Below, piece by piece: positions 1 through 8,249 of a stretch of DNA of 64,000 nt. Under the pieces are notes generated by a model. The model saw nothing but the letters and a program-made list of their open reading frames with translations. It had not been told where the DNA came from and did not search any database. The position numbers and the translations under genes are program-made. The stretch is from Amycolatopsis aidingensis (lineage in GTDB: Bacteria; Actinomycetota; Actinomycetes; Mycobacteriales; Pseudonocardiaceae), in contig NZ_CP076538.1 in assembly GCF_018885265.1 (NCBI RefSeq), forward strand, positions 1,152,001 to 1,216,000, given 5' to 3'. Numbering within the stretch: position 1 is the stretch's first letter; every line of letters starts with the position of its first letter.

Positions 1-352
1 CGGTTGGGGCGTTCAGCACGCGGGTGCGCTCCCACGGCGCTTCGGCCAAAGTGGACGAAAGGACCACCTTTTCGGTGTCCACCAACCACTTCGCGTATCC
101 GCGATCCCGCGGATCGGCGTTCTCGTCCGCGGCGACCGAAGGCCAGAAGCCCAGGAACCCCTCGGCGTTGCGGCGGCCGAGCAGCGCCGTCGTAGCGGTC
201 TGCCAGATGCGGTCGAGGTGCCGCCTGCCGACCTCGGTGGTCGCGTAGGGCACGATCGCGCTCAGATCGCCGGGCCCGCCTGGGCCGTGGTAGCGCCCGT
301 CGAGGGTGAGGCTGATGTTCGCGGTCACCCTGCGGTCGGTGGAGGTGGTCAT
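1..352 (-). CDS. Dihydrofolate reductase / RibD C-terminal family protein (partial)
   Basis: On the reverse strand an open frame starts at ATG 352-350 and runs off the left edge of the window. The visible part is about 117 residues. It begins with a short beta strand followed by a segment reading ANISLTLDGRY, then a stretch rich in aromatic residues (GFLGFWPSVAA, YAKWLVDTEKVVLS). This resembles the small dihydrofolate-reductase-like proteins (RibD C-terminal fold) that are common in actinomycetes; most have no proven substrate. The start overlaps the stop of the upstream ArsR-SRPBCC gene in an ATGA, so the two are translationally coupled and probably form one operon under that regulator. Family call from sequence pattern only; the C-terminal half is not seen. 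Confidence 0.7.
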   Translation of the reverse strand, partial: MTTSTDRRVTANISLTLDGRYHGPGGPGDLSAIVPYATTEVGRRHLDRIWQTATTALLGRRNAEGFLGFWPSVAADENADPRDRGYAKWLVDTEKVVLSSTLAEAPWERTRVLNAPT

Positions 353-1164
353 GATCGATCTTCCTTTCCGTTGGCCGCGCCGACGGTGTCGGCGAGGTTG
401 TCGAGTACCTGACCCCAGCCGGTTGCGATCCCGGCGATGTAGGGCACGGCATCGACGGTGGTCTCGGCGATGCGCAGCTCCAGCCGTAGCCGGGTGCCGC
501 CATCGGCCGTGGCGAGCGTCAGGTCGTAGTGGCCGGTGAAGGAGACCGCGCCTGCCCCGTCCAGCACCGAAAGCTCGAACACGAGCCGCTCGGGCTCCCG
601 TGCGATGTGCACCGCTCCCGCGGAGCGGTACCGTCCCTCGGCATCGCGGTACTCCAGCACGGCACGCCCGCCCGACCGCGGTTCGAGGGCGCAGTCGGTG
701 ACGGTCAGTGAGGGCGGGGCCCACCAGGACGCCAGCAGCTCCGGATCGACCCAGTGCCGCCAGACATCCTCGCGGGGAGCAGGCAGCAGGCGCTCGAAGG
801 AGAAGGTGCGCCCGTCCGCCCAGCGGTCCCGGTCCGCGGCCGCGGACTCCGTTTCGATGGCGGCCCGGTACCGCGCGATGACGTCTCGCTCGCCCTGGTG
901 TGCCTCGGCGGTTTCGACCAGTGTGCGCAGCCGGTCCGCCAGCGATGCCAGCGGCGCCGTCTGGACCGCGTAGACCCGGCGCTGCCCCAGTGGGAAGGCC
1001 GTGACAAGGCCGGCGCGAGCGAGCGTTTGCAGGTGCTTGGTGGTCTGCGGCTGCCGCAGGCCGGTCAGTTCGGCCAGCTCACCGACGGACCGGGGGCGCT
1101 CGGCCAGCAGTTCCACCAGACGCCAGCGTGCGGCGTCTCCCAGGGCTGAGGCGATCCGATCCAT
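349..1164 (-). CDS. ArsR-type winged-helix regulator fused to an SRPBCC (AHSA1) domain
   Basis: A protein of 271 residues. Residues 1-90 form an ArsR-like winged helix (RIASALGDAARWRLVELL at the start, then a recognition helix around RQPQTTKHLQTLARAG). Residues 120-265 form an SRPBCC/AHSA1 ligand-binding domain (SFERLLPAPREDVWRHWVDP, later ELRIAETTVDAVPYIAG). Joining the two gives a one-component sensor in which a hydrophobic ligand could alter DNA binding. The gene is coupled to the downstream dihydrofolate-reductase-like gene by an ATGA overlap. The 82-bp gap to the divergent gene at 1247 holds a repeated TATTCA motif that may be its own operator. The domain fusion is a known actinobacterial architecture; the ligand is unknown. 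Confidence 0.85.
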   Translation of the reverse strand: MDRIASALGDAARWRLVELLAERPRSVGELAELTGLRQPQTTKHLQTLARAGLVTAFPLGQRRVYAVQTAPLASLADRLRTLVETAEAHQGERDVIARYRAAIETESAAADRDRWADGRTFSFERLLPAPREDVWRHWVDPELLASWWAPPSLTVTDCALEPRSGGRAVLEYRDAEGRYRSAGAVHIAREPERLVFELSVLDGAGAVSFTGHYDLTLATADGGTRLRLELRIAETTVDAVPYIAGIATGWGQVLDNLADTVGAANGKEDRS

Positions 1165-1173
1165 GAGCCAAAG

Positions 1174-1208
1174 TATTCACTGAACAGAATATTCATGTCA
1201 AGGAATAT
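1174..1208. promoter_or_regulatory. Candidate operator of the ArsR-SRPBCC regulator
   Basis: In the divergent gap the hexamer TATTCA occurs at 1174 and 1190 (16 bp apart) and an inverted TGAA (1181-1184) / TTCA (1192-1195) lies between. An AATAT follows at 1204. This AT-rich patch is conspicuous in a 70% GC region and sits just upstream of the regulator start. Role inferred from position and symmetry. Confidence 0.4.
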
Positions 1209-1246
1209 CTCGGTGACTCCGGTTCCGGGACGCTTAGACTCCGCGC

Positions 1247-2308
1247 ATGACCACGGTGTTGATCATTGGCGCGGGCGATATGGGCGAGCGGGTTGCCGAC
1301 GGGCTGGCCGCCGGTGGCCGGGTACGGCGGCTGTTGCTGGCGGGGCGTTCGGCCGTGGTCGATGCCGCCGCGGCGACCGTTGCCAGTGCCCGCGACTGCC
1401 TGGTCGAGGCGATCCGGCTGGACGCATCCCGGCAGGACGAGGTGGCCGAGCTGCTGAGCAGGGCCCGCCCCGATCTGGTCGTGCACTGCGCCTCGCTGCG
1501 CGGCCCCTGGGCGATGTCCGGCCGTTCCGATCCGGCTGCCCGCGCCATCGCGGCGGCCGGCCTCGGCCTGCGGCTGCCCTACCAGCTGCCGCTCGTGCTT
1601 TCGGTGCTGCGGGCCGCCCGCGACGCGGGCTATCAAGGGCCCGTGGCGAATCTGTCCTTTCCGGACGTGACCGGGCCGGTCCTCGCCCGCCTCGGCCTGG
1701 CGCCCACCATCGGCCTCGGCAACGCCGCCATGATGCAGCTGCGGGTACGTGCGGCCCTCCGCGCCGCGCGGCCGGAGCAGCCCGCGCCGCTGATCCGCGT
1801 GCTCGGGCACCACGCCCAGGTCTTCGACGTCATGCAGGCCAGGCCGCCCGCCGACCCGGACCAGCGTTGCCGGGTCTATCTCGGCGAGGACGGACAGCGC
1901 GACGACACGCTGGCCTACCAGGCGCCCCCGCTCGCTCCAGGGCCGCGCTACAACGTCGTCACCGCGGCCGCGGTCCTTCCCGTACTGGAAGCGTTGCTGC
2001 CCGGCGCCGCCCCGCTGCGGCACTCCACCGCCGCCCCGGCCGGCCTGCCCGGTGGCTACCCGGTGCGCATCGCGGACGGCGCGGTGACCCTGGACCTGCC
2101 GCCCGGGCTCACCGAGGCCGAGGCGATCGCCTGCAACGAGCGGATGGCCCACGGCGACGGTGTCGAGTCCATCGACGAAGACGGCACCGTCCACCTCACC
2201 GCCGCCAGCAGGCAGGCCGTCGCCGGGATCGCGCCGGAACTGGCCGAACCCGTTGCCGTCACCGATCTCGCGGACCGGGCGGCTCTGCTGGACTCCGTTC
2301 TCGCCTGA
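1247..2308 (+). CDS. NAD(P)-binding saccharopine dehydrogenase-like protein
   Basis: 353 residues. The N-terminus carries a Rossmann fingerprint (VLIIGAGDMGERVADGL, residues 4-20) and an acidic or polar second-strand end, as in the NADP-binding domain of saccharopine dehydrogenase-like proteins. The remainder (middle segment NLSFPDVTGPVLARLGLAP; C-terminal part rich in Ala/Leu/Pro) has no catalytic motif I recognise. No good ribosome-binding site is visible before ATG 1247, so the message could be leaderless. It is followed after 83 bp by the lyase gene at 2392. Function unknown; an oxidoreductase or a homoserine/saccharopine-type dehydrogenase is most likely. Confidence 0.6.
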   Translation: MTTVLIIGAGDMGERVADGLAAGGRVRRLLLAGRSAVVDAAAATVASARDCLVEAIRLDASRQDEVAELLSRARPDLVVHCASLRGPWAMSGRSDPAARAIAAAGLGLRLPYQLPLVLSVLRAARDAGYQGPVANLSFPDVTGPVLARLGLAPTIGLGNAAMMQLRVRAALRAARPEQPAPLIRVLGHHAQVFDVMQARPPADPDQRCRVYLGEDGQRDDTLAYQAPPLAPGPRYNVVTAAAVLPVLEALLPGAAPLRHSTAAPAGLPGGYPVRIADGAVTLDLPPGLTEAEAIACNERMAHGDGVESIDEDGTVHLTAASRQAVAGIAPELAEPVAVTDLADRAALLDSVLA

Positions 2309-2391
2309 TCCCACTCTCGTCCATCGCTGGTGCCGAACCGGTATGCGAGGATCGCTGCCGCCGCCCGCATTCGGCTTGTGAGGAGTACGTG

Positions 2392-3774
2392 ATGGCTGTG
2401 GACCATGGCCTGCTGGCCCCCGCCTGGGCCGGAACCGGCTCCGCCGACCTTGTCGACGATGTCGCGGTGCTGCGCGCCATGGTCGAGGTGGAGGTGGCCC
2501 TCGCCAGGGCGCAGGCCGAACTCGGTGTGGTCCCCGGCTCGGCGGCAAGGGCCATCGAGGCGGCCGCGACCGACCGGTTCGACCTGGCGGCCCTGGCCGA
2601 GGGGGTGCGGGACACCGCGAACCCGGTGGTGGCCTTCGTCGGCCAGTTCACCGCGGCGGTGGCGGCCGTGGACCCCGAGGCGGCCGAGTACGTGCACCGC
2701 GGCAGCACCAGCCAGGACATCCTGGACACCGCGCTGATGCTGGTTTGCCGCTCCGTGCTGGACCGGATCGGCGCCGATCTGGATGGCTGTGCCGCCTCCC
2801 TGGCCGGGCTCGCGCGGACGTACCGCGACACCCCGATGGTCGCCCGCACGCTGACCCAGCACGCCGTCCCCACGACCTTCGGGCTCAAGGCGGCCGGGTG
2901 GCTCAGCGGGGTCCTCGCCGCAGGCGACCGGGTGGCCGCGGCGCGGCGGTCGCTACCGGTGTCCCTCGGCGGTGCGGGCGGCACCCTCGCAGCCTACGAG
3001 CAGTACGCCGTGTTGCAGGGCGTCCCCGGCAGCACGGTCGCCCTGCCAGGGGCGCTGGCCCGGCAGCTCGGGCTGGCCGAGCCTGCGCTGCCATGGCACG
3101 GGATGCGGGCCCCGCTTGCGGATGTCGCGGCCGCGCTGTCCGTGGTCACCGGGACGCTGGGCAAGCTGGCCGCGGACGTGCTGGTGCTCACCCGGACCGA
3201 GATCGGCGAGGTCGCCGAGCCTGCCGAACCCGGCCGCGGCGCGTCCTCGGCGATGCCGCAGAAGCGCAACCCCGTGTTCGCCACACTCATCGCCACTGCC
3301 GCGCGGCAGCTGCCGCCGCTGGCGCAGGTGCTGTTGCAGTCCATGGCGGCCGAGGACGAACGCTCCGCGGGTGCCTGGCACGCCGAGTGGCAGCCACTGC
3401 GCGAGGCCCTGCGTGGCGCCGCTGGCGCGTCCGGCAACGCCGCCAAGCTGCTGGCCGGCCTGCAGGTGTTCCCGGACCGGATGACGGCCAACCTGTCCGC
3501 GACCGGCGGGGCGGTGGTATCCGAGCGCCTGAGTGCCGTGCTGGCGGGCCGGATCGGTAAGGGACCCGCAAAGCGGCTGCTCACCGAGGCCACCGCCGAG
3601 CAGCGCCCGCTGGCCGAGGCCGTGGCCGCGCACCCCGCCCTCGCCGGGCACGAGCTGCCTGCCGAGGAGGTGGCCGAACTGCTCGACCCGATGGGCTACC
3701 CCGGGATCGCGGCCGAGCTGGTGAACCGGGCGCTTGCCGGTTACGAAACCCGGCTGCCGCCCGCCGCGGAGTGA
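2392..3774 (+). CDS. Class II fumarase/aspartase superfamily lyase (PcaB/PurB-like)
   Basis: 460 residues. The superfamily signature is clear at about residues 283-293 (ASSAMPQKRNP), the flexible loop carrying the catalytic serine. A second conserved block, RGSTSQDILDTA, lies near residue 103. Length and the N-terminal segment fit 3-carboxy-cis,cis-muconate cycloisomerase (protocatechuate branch of the beta-ketoadipate pathway) better than adenylosuccinate lyase, but no other pca gene is nearby, so the substrate is uncertain. Start chosen at ATG 2392, which follows a GAGGAG box at 2380; an upstream extension would run through the preceding gene. Homotetramer with composite active sites expected from the family. 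Confidence 0.75.
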   Translation: MAVDHGLLAPAWAGTGSADLVDDVAVLRAMVEVEVALARAQAELGVVPGSAARAIEAAATDRFDLAALAEGVRDTANPVVAFVGQFTAAVAAVDPEAAEYVHRGSTSQDILDTALMLVCRSVLDRIGADLDGCAASLAGLARTYRDTPMVARTLTQHAVPTTFGLKAAGWLSGVLAAGDRVAAARRSLPVSLGGAGGTLAAYEQYAVLQGVPGSTVALPGALARQLGLAEPALPWHGMRAPLADVAAALSVVTGTLGKLAADVLVLTRTEIGEVAEPAEPGRGASSAMPQKRNPVFATLIATAARQLPPLAQVLLQSMAAEDERSAGAWHAEWQPLREALRGAAGASGNAAKLLAGLQVFPDRMTANLSATGGAVVSERLSAVLAGRIGKGPAKRLLTEATAEQRPLAEAVAAHPALAGHELPAEEVAELLDPMGYPGIAAELVNRALAGYETRLPPAAE

Positions 3775-3847
3775 ATTCAAGGCGCACTCGATTACCCGCT
3801 GCTACGCTGGGGAGAAGCGTTGGATTACTTCACGGAGGATCGTGCCG

Positions 3848-4270
3848 ATGGCCGGAATTGTCGCCAAGAAGATGGGCATCAAGGAAGGCGCGCGCGCATT
3901 CTTCGTCAACGCGCCGGCTGAGGCGATCGAGGCGGTGGATCCGCCAGAGATATCGGTGAGGTCGAGCCTGGAGGGCGAGTTCGACTACATCCATCTCTTC
4001 GTGCGCAGCCAGGCGGAACTCGACGAGACCTTTCCCAAGCTCAAACCGCATCTGGCGGCGAAGGGCTCGCTGTGGGTCTCCTGGCCGAAGGGCAAGCAGC
4101 TCGGCACCGATCTCAACCTCAAGATCGTCATCAACATCTGCTACAACTACGGCCTCGCCGAGAGCAAGTGCCTGAGCGTGGACTCGACGTGGACCGCGCT
4201 GAAGTTCACCCACCCGATCAAGGGCAAGGTCTACAACAACAGCTACGGGACGCTGAAGCTCGATCCCTGA
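3848..4270 (+). CDS. DUF3052 family protein
   Basis: 140 residues. The sequence matches the DUF3052 type (MAGIVAKKMGIKEG at the start, then a compact alpha/beta region with HLFVRSQAELDETFPKLKP and LWVSWPKGK). These small cytoplasmic proteins are conserved across actinobacteria and have no assigned biochemical activity. Start ATG 3848 is chosen because a GGAGGA box at 3834-3839 is at the right distance; a GTG at 3842 is too close to it. The gene stands alone and is closed by a strong terminator, so it is not part of the biosynthetic cluster that follows. Confidence 0.75.
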   Translation: MAGIVAKKMGIKEGARAFFVNAPAEAIEAVDPPEISVRSSLEGEFDYIHLFVRSQAELDETFPKLKPHLAAKGSLWVSWPKGKQLGTDLNLKIVINICYNYGLAESKCLSVDSTWTALKFTHPIKGKVYNNSYGTLKLDP

Positions 4271-4294
4271 GCGGCGCCGCCGGTGCCCACTCCC

Positions 4295-4329
4295 GCCCGC
4301 ACGGCGAATCATTGCCGTGCGGGCTTTTT
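4295..4329 (+). terminator. Intrinsic terminator after the DUF3052 gene
   Basis: A perfect 11-bp stem (GCCCGCACGGC at 4295-4305 and its complement at 4314-4324) with an 8-nt loop is followed by five T residues. This is a textbook intrinsic terminator and marks the left border of the biosynthetic region. The 228 bp that follow are AT-rich by local standards and hold no gene. Confidence 0.9.
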
Positions 4330-4557
4330 GTGTGCTCCGAAAAGACGAGTTATGAATTAATGTCAGCAGCATGAGAAATTCATAGATTTCGAATTCAAGG
4401 TTATCGCGAGCGCGGATCCAGCTGAATAAGGCACGATCGTCATCGACCGAAGCAGGGGGACTGATCGGCAGGGCACGCCGCAGCGTCACGTTTCTTTCCG
4501 ATGTCGCCGCTCGGTTGTGCATGCAGTTTTCTTCTTGCCTCGAAGGGTGGCTAAATT

Positions 4558-5469
4558 GTGACGACGACGTATGAGCTCACGCACCTGGGGATGCTCGAAG
4601 CGGAAGCGGTCCATATCTTCCGGGAGGTCGCCGCGACCTTCGAGAAGCCGGCGTTGCTGTTTTCCGGTGGCAAGGACTCCGTGGTGATGCTGCACCTGGC
4701 TGCCAAGGCGTTCTGGCCGGGACCGTTGCCGTTTCCGGTGATGCACGTGGACACCGGACACAACTTCGACGAGGTGATCGAGTACCGCGATCGCGTCGTC
4801 GCCCGGCACGGCGTCCGGCTGGTGGTCAGCAGCGTGCAGGAGGACATCGACGCGGGCCGGGTCGTGGAGGAGACCGGGCCCCGGGCCAGCCGTAACCGGT
4901 TGCAGACCACAGCACTCCTGCGCGGGATCGCCGAGCACGGCTTCACCGCGGTGTTCGGCGGCGCCCGGCGAGACGAGGAGAAGGCACGGGCGAAGGAGCG
5001 GGTGTTCAGCTTCCGCGACGAGTTCGGCCAGTGGGACCCGCGCAGCCAGCGCCCCGAGCTGTGGAACCTGTTCAACGGAAGGCACCGCAAGGGCGAGCAC
5101 ATCCGGGTGTTCCCGCTGTCCAACTGGACCGAGCTGGACATCTGGCAGTACATCCGGGACGAGCGGATCGAGCTGCCGTCCATCTACTACGCGCACCGCC
5201 GCCCGGTGATCCACCGGGACGGGATGCTGCTGGCGCACACCAGGTTCCTCACCCTGCTGGACGGCGAGGAACCGGCCGAGATGCTGGTCCGCTTCCGCAC
5301 CGTCGGGGACGCGACCTGCACCGGGTGCGTCGAGTCCGGCGCGACGACGCCGGAGGAAGTGGTCGCCGAGATCGCCGCGACCAGGGTCACCGAGCGCGGC
5401 GCGACCCGCGCGGACGACCGGATTTCCGAGGCGGGCATGGAAGACCGCAAGAAGGAGGGTTACTTCTGA
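4558..5469 (+). CDS. cysD: Sulfate adenylyltransferase subunit 2 (CysD)
   Basis: 303 residues starting at GTG 4558. The PP-loop motif [10 protein letters not shown] (about residues 37-46) and the later blocks [15 protein letters not shown] and [15 protein letters not shown] are diagnostic of CysD. With CysN it forms adenosine 5'-phosphosulfate from ATP and sulfate in the cytoplasm. The stop overlaps the start of cysNC by one base, giving a coupled pair. Because the next genes include a PAPS-dependent sulfotransferase at 10916-11836, and no sulfite or cysteine genes accompany it, I infer that this copy supplies PAPS to the cluster rather than serving general sulfur assimilation. Confidence 0.95.
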   Translation: MTTTYELTHLGMLEAEAVHIFREVAATFEKPALLFSGGKDSVVMLHLAAKAFWPGPLPFPVMHVDTGHNFDEVIEYRDRVVARHGVRLVVSSVQEDIDAGRVVEETGPRASRNRLQTTALLRGIAEHGFTAVFGGARRDEEKARAKERVFSFRDEFGQWDPRSQRPELWNLFNGRHRKGEHIRVFPLSNWTELDIWQYIRDERIELPSIYYAHRRPVIHRDGMLLAHTRFLTLLDGEEPAEMLVRFRTVGDATCTGCVESGATTPEEVVAEIAATRVTERGATRADDRISEAGMEDRKKEGYF

Positions 5470-7292
5470 TGGGACCGCTAGTCCGGATAGCCACCGCGGG
5501 CAGTGTCGACGACGGCAAGTCCACGCTGATCGGCAGGTTGCTGTTCGACTCCAAATCCATCCTCACCGACCAGCTGGCCGCCGTGCAGCGGACCAGCGCG
5601 GAACGCAACGAGGAAACCCCGAACCTCGCCCTGCTGACCGACGGCCTGCGGGCGGAACGCGAGCAGGGCATCACCATCGACGTGGCATACCGCTACTTCG
5701 CAACGCCGAGGCGCAAGTTCATCATCGCCGACACCCCCGGCCATCTGCAGTACACCCGCAACATGGTGACCGGGGCCTCCACGGCCGACCTGGCGCTGGT
5801 ACTGGTGGACGCGCGCAAGGGCGTGCTGGAGCAGTCCCGGCGGCACGCGTTCCTCTCCTCCCTGCTCGGGCTGACCCATCTCGTGGTGTGCGTGAACAAG
5901 ATGGATCTCGTGGACTGGTCGCGGGAGCGGTTCGAGGAGATCCGCGAGGAGTTCCGCCGGTTCGCGATGAAGCTGGAGATACCCGACCTCACCTTCATCC
6001 CGATGTCCGCCCTGCACGGGGACAACGTGGTGAACCCCAGCGCGGAGATGCCGTGGTACGAGGGCACCTCGCTGCTGCAGCATCTGGAGCAGGTGCACGT
6101 CGCCTCCGACCAGAACCTGATCGACGTCCGGCTGCCGGTGCAGTACGTGATCCGGGCGGGCCAGGACTTCCGGGGGTACGCCGGCACGATGTCCGGCGGG
6201 GTGCTGAAGCGCGGGGACGAGGTCGCGGTGCTGCCTGCCGGGTTCAGCTCGCGGGTCAGCGCCATCTGGGGGCCCGGTGGCTCGGTGGTCGAGGAGGCCT
6301 TCCCGCCCCAGGCGGTGACCGTCGAACTGGCCGACCATGTGGACGTGGGCCGGGGCGACCTGATCTGCAGGCCGGGCAACCGCCCGCACACCGGGCAGGA
6401 CATCGACGCCATGGTGTGCTGGCTGACCGAGCAGTCCACGCTGACCCCGGGAGCCAAGTACACCGTGCAGCACACCTCCCGCCAGGTCCGGGGCTCGGTG
6501 CGCGAGCTGGACTACCGGCTGGACATCAACACCCTGCACCGGGACGAGTCGGCAGGCGCACTCGGGCTGAACGAGATCGGCCGCATCCGGCTGCGCACCC
6601 AGGCGCCGCTGCTGTTCGACCCCTACCGGCGCAACCGCGGCACCGGCTCGTTCGTGCTGATCGACGAGGCCACGAACAACACGGTGGCGGCCGGGATGAT
6701 CATCGGTCCGCGCGCGACGCACGCGAACGTGGCCTGGCACGCCACCGCGGTGACCAGGGAGCAGCGCGCGACCAGGGGGCTGACGCTCTGGCTGACCGGG
6801 CTTTCCGGCTCCGGTAAGTCGACCGTCGCGGTGGAACTGGAGCGGCGGCTGGTCGCCTCCGGCCGCCCCGCCTACCTGCTGGACGGGGACAACCTCCGGC
6901 ACGGCCTGAACGCCGATCTCGGTTTCGATCCCGCCGACCGGGCGGAGAACGTGCGCCGGGTCGGCGCGGTGGCGCAGTTGTTCGCCGACGCGGGCAATAT
7001 CGCGATCGTTTCGCTGATCAGTCCCTACGCCGCGGACCGCGACAAGGTCCGCGCCGCACACGAAGCGGCCGGACTGTCCTTTGTAGAAGTCCATGTGGAC
7101 ACCCCGCTCGCGGTCTGCGCGGCCCGCGATCCCAAGGGGTTGTACGCGAAGGCACGGGCGGGGGAGATCCGGGGCCTCACCGGGGTGGACGCGCCGTACC
7201 AGGCGCCGGTCCGTCCTGAGCTGGTGCTGCGGCACTCCGCGGGCGATCCGGCGGCACTGGCCGCAACCGTGCTGGCTTACCTCGATGAGTGA
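5469..7292 (+). CDS. cysNC: Bifunctional sulfate adenylyltransferase subunit 1 / adenylylsulfate kinase (CysN-CysC fusion)
   Basis: 607 residues. Residues 1-430 are the CysN GTPase with P-loop [15 protein letters not shown], switch motif [12 protein letters not shown] and NKMD. Residues from about 435 to the end are APS kinase with P-loop [12 protein letters not shown] and the downstream [15 protein letters not shown] block. The fusion (NodQ-like) makes PAPS, the sulfuryl donor for sulfotransferases, in one complex with CysD. Start ATG 5469 shares a base with the cysD stop. The LysR gene follows 23 bp later. A CysNC fusion beside an isolated sulfotransferase and without cysH or cysI supports a dedicated secondary-metabolic role (inference). 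Confidence 0.95.
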   Translation: MGPLVRIATAGSVDDGKSTLIGRLLFDSKSILTDQLAAVQRTSAERNEETPNLALLTDGLRAEREQGITIDVAYRYFATPRRKFIIADTPGHLQYTRNMVTGASTADLALVLVDARKGVLEQSRRHAFLSSLLGLTHLVVCVNKMDLVDWSRERFEEIREEFRRFAMKLEIPDLTFIPMSALHGDNVVNPSAEMPWYEGTSLLQHLEQVHVASDQNLIDVRLPVQYVIRAGQDFRGYAGTMSGGVLKRGDEVAVLPAGFSSRVSAIWGPGGSVVEEAFPPQAVTVELADHVDVGRGDLICRPGNRPHTGQDIDAMVCWLTEQSTLTPGAKYTVQHTSRQVRGSVRELDYRLDINTLHRDESAGALGLNEIGRIRLRTQAPLLFDPYRRNRGTGSFVLIDEATNNTVAAGMIIGPRATHANVAWHATAVTREQRATRGLTLWLTGLSGSGKSTVAVELERRLVASGRPAYLLDGDNLRHGLNADLGFDPADRAENVRRVGAVAQLFADAGNIAIVSLISPYAADRDKVRAAHEAAGLSFVEVHVDTPLAVCAARDPKGLYAKARAGEIRGLTGVDAPYQAPVRPELVLRHSAGDPAALAATVLAYLDE

Positions 7293-7315
7293 TCGGCCGC
7301 GCTGGAGGTGCACCG

Positions 7316-8188
7316 ATGTATCACGACTTGCAGATCAACCGGCTCAGAGCCCTGGTGACCGTGGTCGACCTCGGCGGTTTCCGCAGGGCGGCGGAGGCGC
7401 TGCATGTCACGCAGCCCGCGGTCAGCCAGCAGATCCGGCAGCTTGGCAGCCTCATCAAGGGCCCGATCTTCCTTTCCACTGGGCGCGAGCTACAGCTGAG
7501 CTCCCGGGGCGAGGAACTGCTCGGCTACGCCCGGCGCATCGTCGCGTTGAACGACGAGGCGGTGGACCGGTTCGTGCCGCCTGCCGGGACGATCCGGCTG
7601 TCCCTCGGGGTCGGTGACCAGCTGGCCGAGACTCTTCCGGACATCCTCGCCCTGCTGGCGAAGGGCATACCGAACGCGCAGGTCAGCGTGCGTACCGGGA
7701 TGAGCGAGTCGCTGGAGGCCCAGGTGGCTGCCGGCCGGCTCGATCTGGCGCTGCTGTTGCAGCCCCGCTCGCAGCTGGCCGCCACGATGAACCACGAGCT
7801 CGGCCGGATGCGGATGGACTGGTTCGGCGAACCTGCCTACGGCGAGGGGGCCGAGCTGCCGCTGACCCTGTTCACCGAACCGTGCTCGCTGCGCAGCCAC
7901 ATCCTGGAGACCTTCGACGCCTCCGAACTGCCGTGGCGGGTCGGGTACGAGGGCGCCGAGCTGGTGGGCCTGCGCGCGGCGACCAAGGCGGGCCTTGGGG
8001 TGACCTGCCTGGTGGCCAACAGCGACGAACTCTGGGGACTGCCCCGCACGCGACTCGAGCTGCCCGAACCACCGGGGCCGCTGCCGGTGACCATGGCGTT
8101 GTCGGCAGGCGCCTCCGCGCCGGGTTTCGTCCGGGTCGCCAAGCGGGCCCTGCAGAACGCCCTGCACGGCTACCCCTTCGCCGACTGA
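7316..8188 (+). CDS. LysR family transcriptional regulator
   Basis: 290 residues from ATG 7316, preceded by GGAGG at 7304-7308. An N-terminal LysR helix-turn-helix is plain (LRALVTVVDLGGFRRAAEAL, then HVTQPAVSQQIRQLG), followed by a periplasmic-binding-like effector domain (from about residue 95, IRLSLGVGDQL). It lies 23 bp behind cysNC on the same strand and is probably cotranscribed. It may sense sulfate status or a pathway intermediate and control cysD or the divergent AmCP and encapsulin promoters; this is inference. A long palindromic terminator separates it from the convergent kinase-hydrolase gene. Confidence 0.9.
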   Translation: MYHDLQINRLRALVTVVDLGGFRRAAEALHVTQPAVSQQIRQLGSLIKGPIFLSTGRELQLSSRGEELLGYARRIVALNDEAVDRFVPPAGTIRLSLGVGDQLAETLPDILALLAKGIPNAQVSVRTGMSESLEAQVAAGRLDLALLLQPRSQLAATMNHELGRMRMDWFGEPAYGEGAELPLTLFTEPCSLRSHILETFDASELPWRVGYEGAELVGLRAATKAGLGVTCLVANSDELWGLPRTRLELPEPPGPLPVTMALSAGASAPGFVRVAKRALQNALHGYPFAD

Positions 8189-8198
8189 AGGACACAGC

Positions 8199-8236
8199 TC
8201 GGGGGCGGGAACGTTGCGCAACGTTCCCGCCCCCGA
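8199..8236. terminator. Bidirectional palindromic terminator
   Basis: A perfect inverted repeat with 18-bp arms (8199-8216 and 8219-8236) and only CG between them lies between the LysR gene and the convergent lysZ-lysK gene. No U tract follows. The position between two converging stops suggests a bidirectional terminator of the kind frequent in high-GC actinomycetes. Confidence 0.75.
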
Positions 8237-8249
8237 ACTCGGTGCCTGT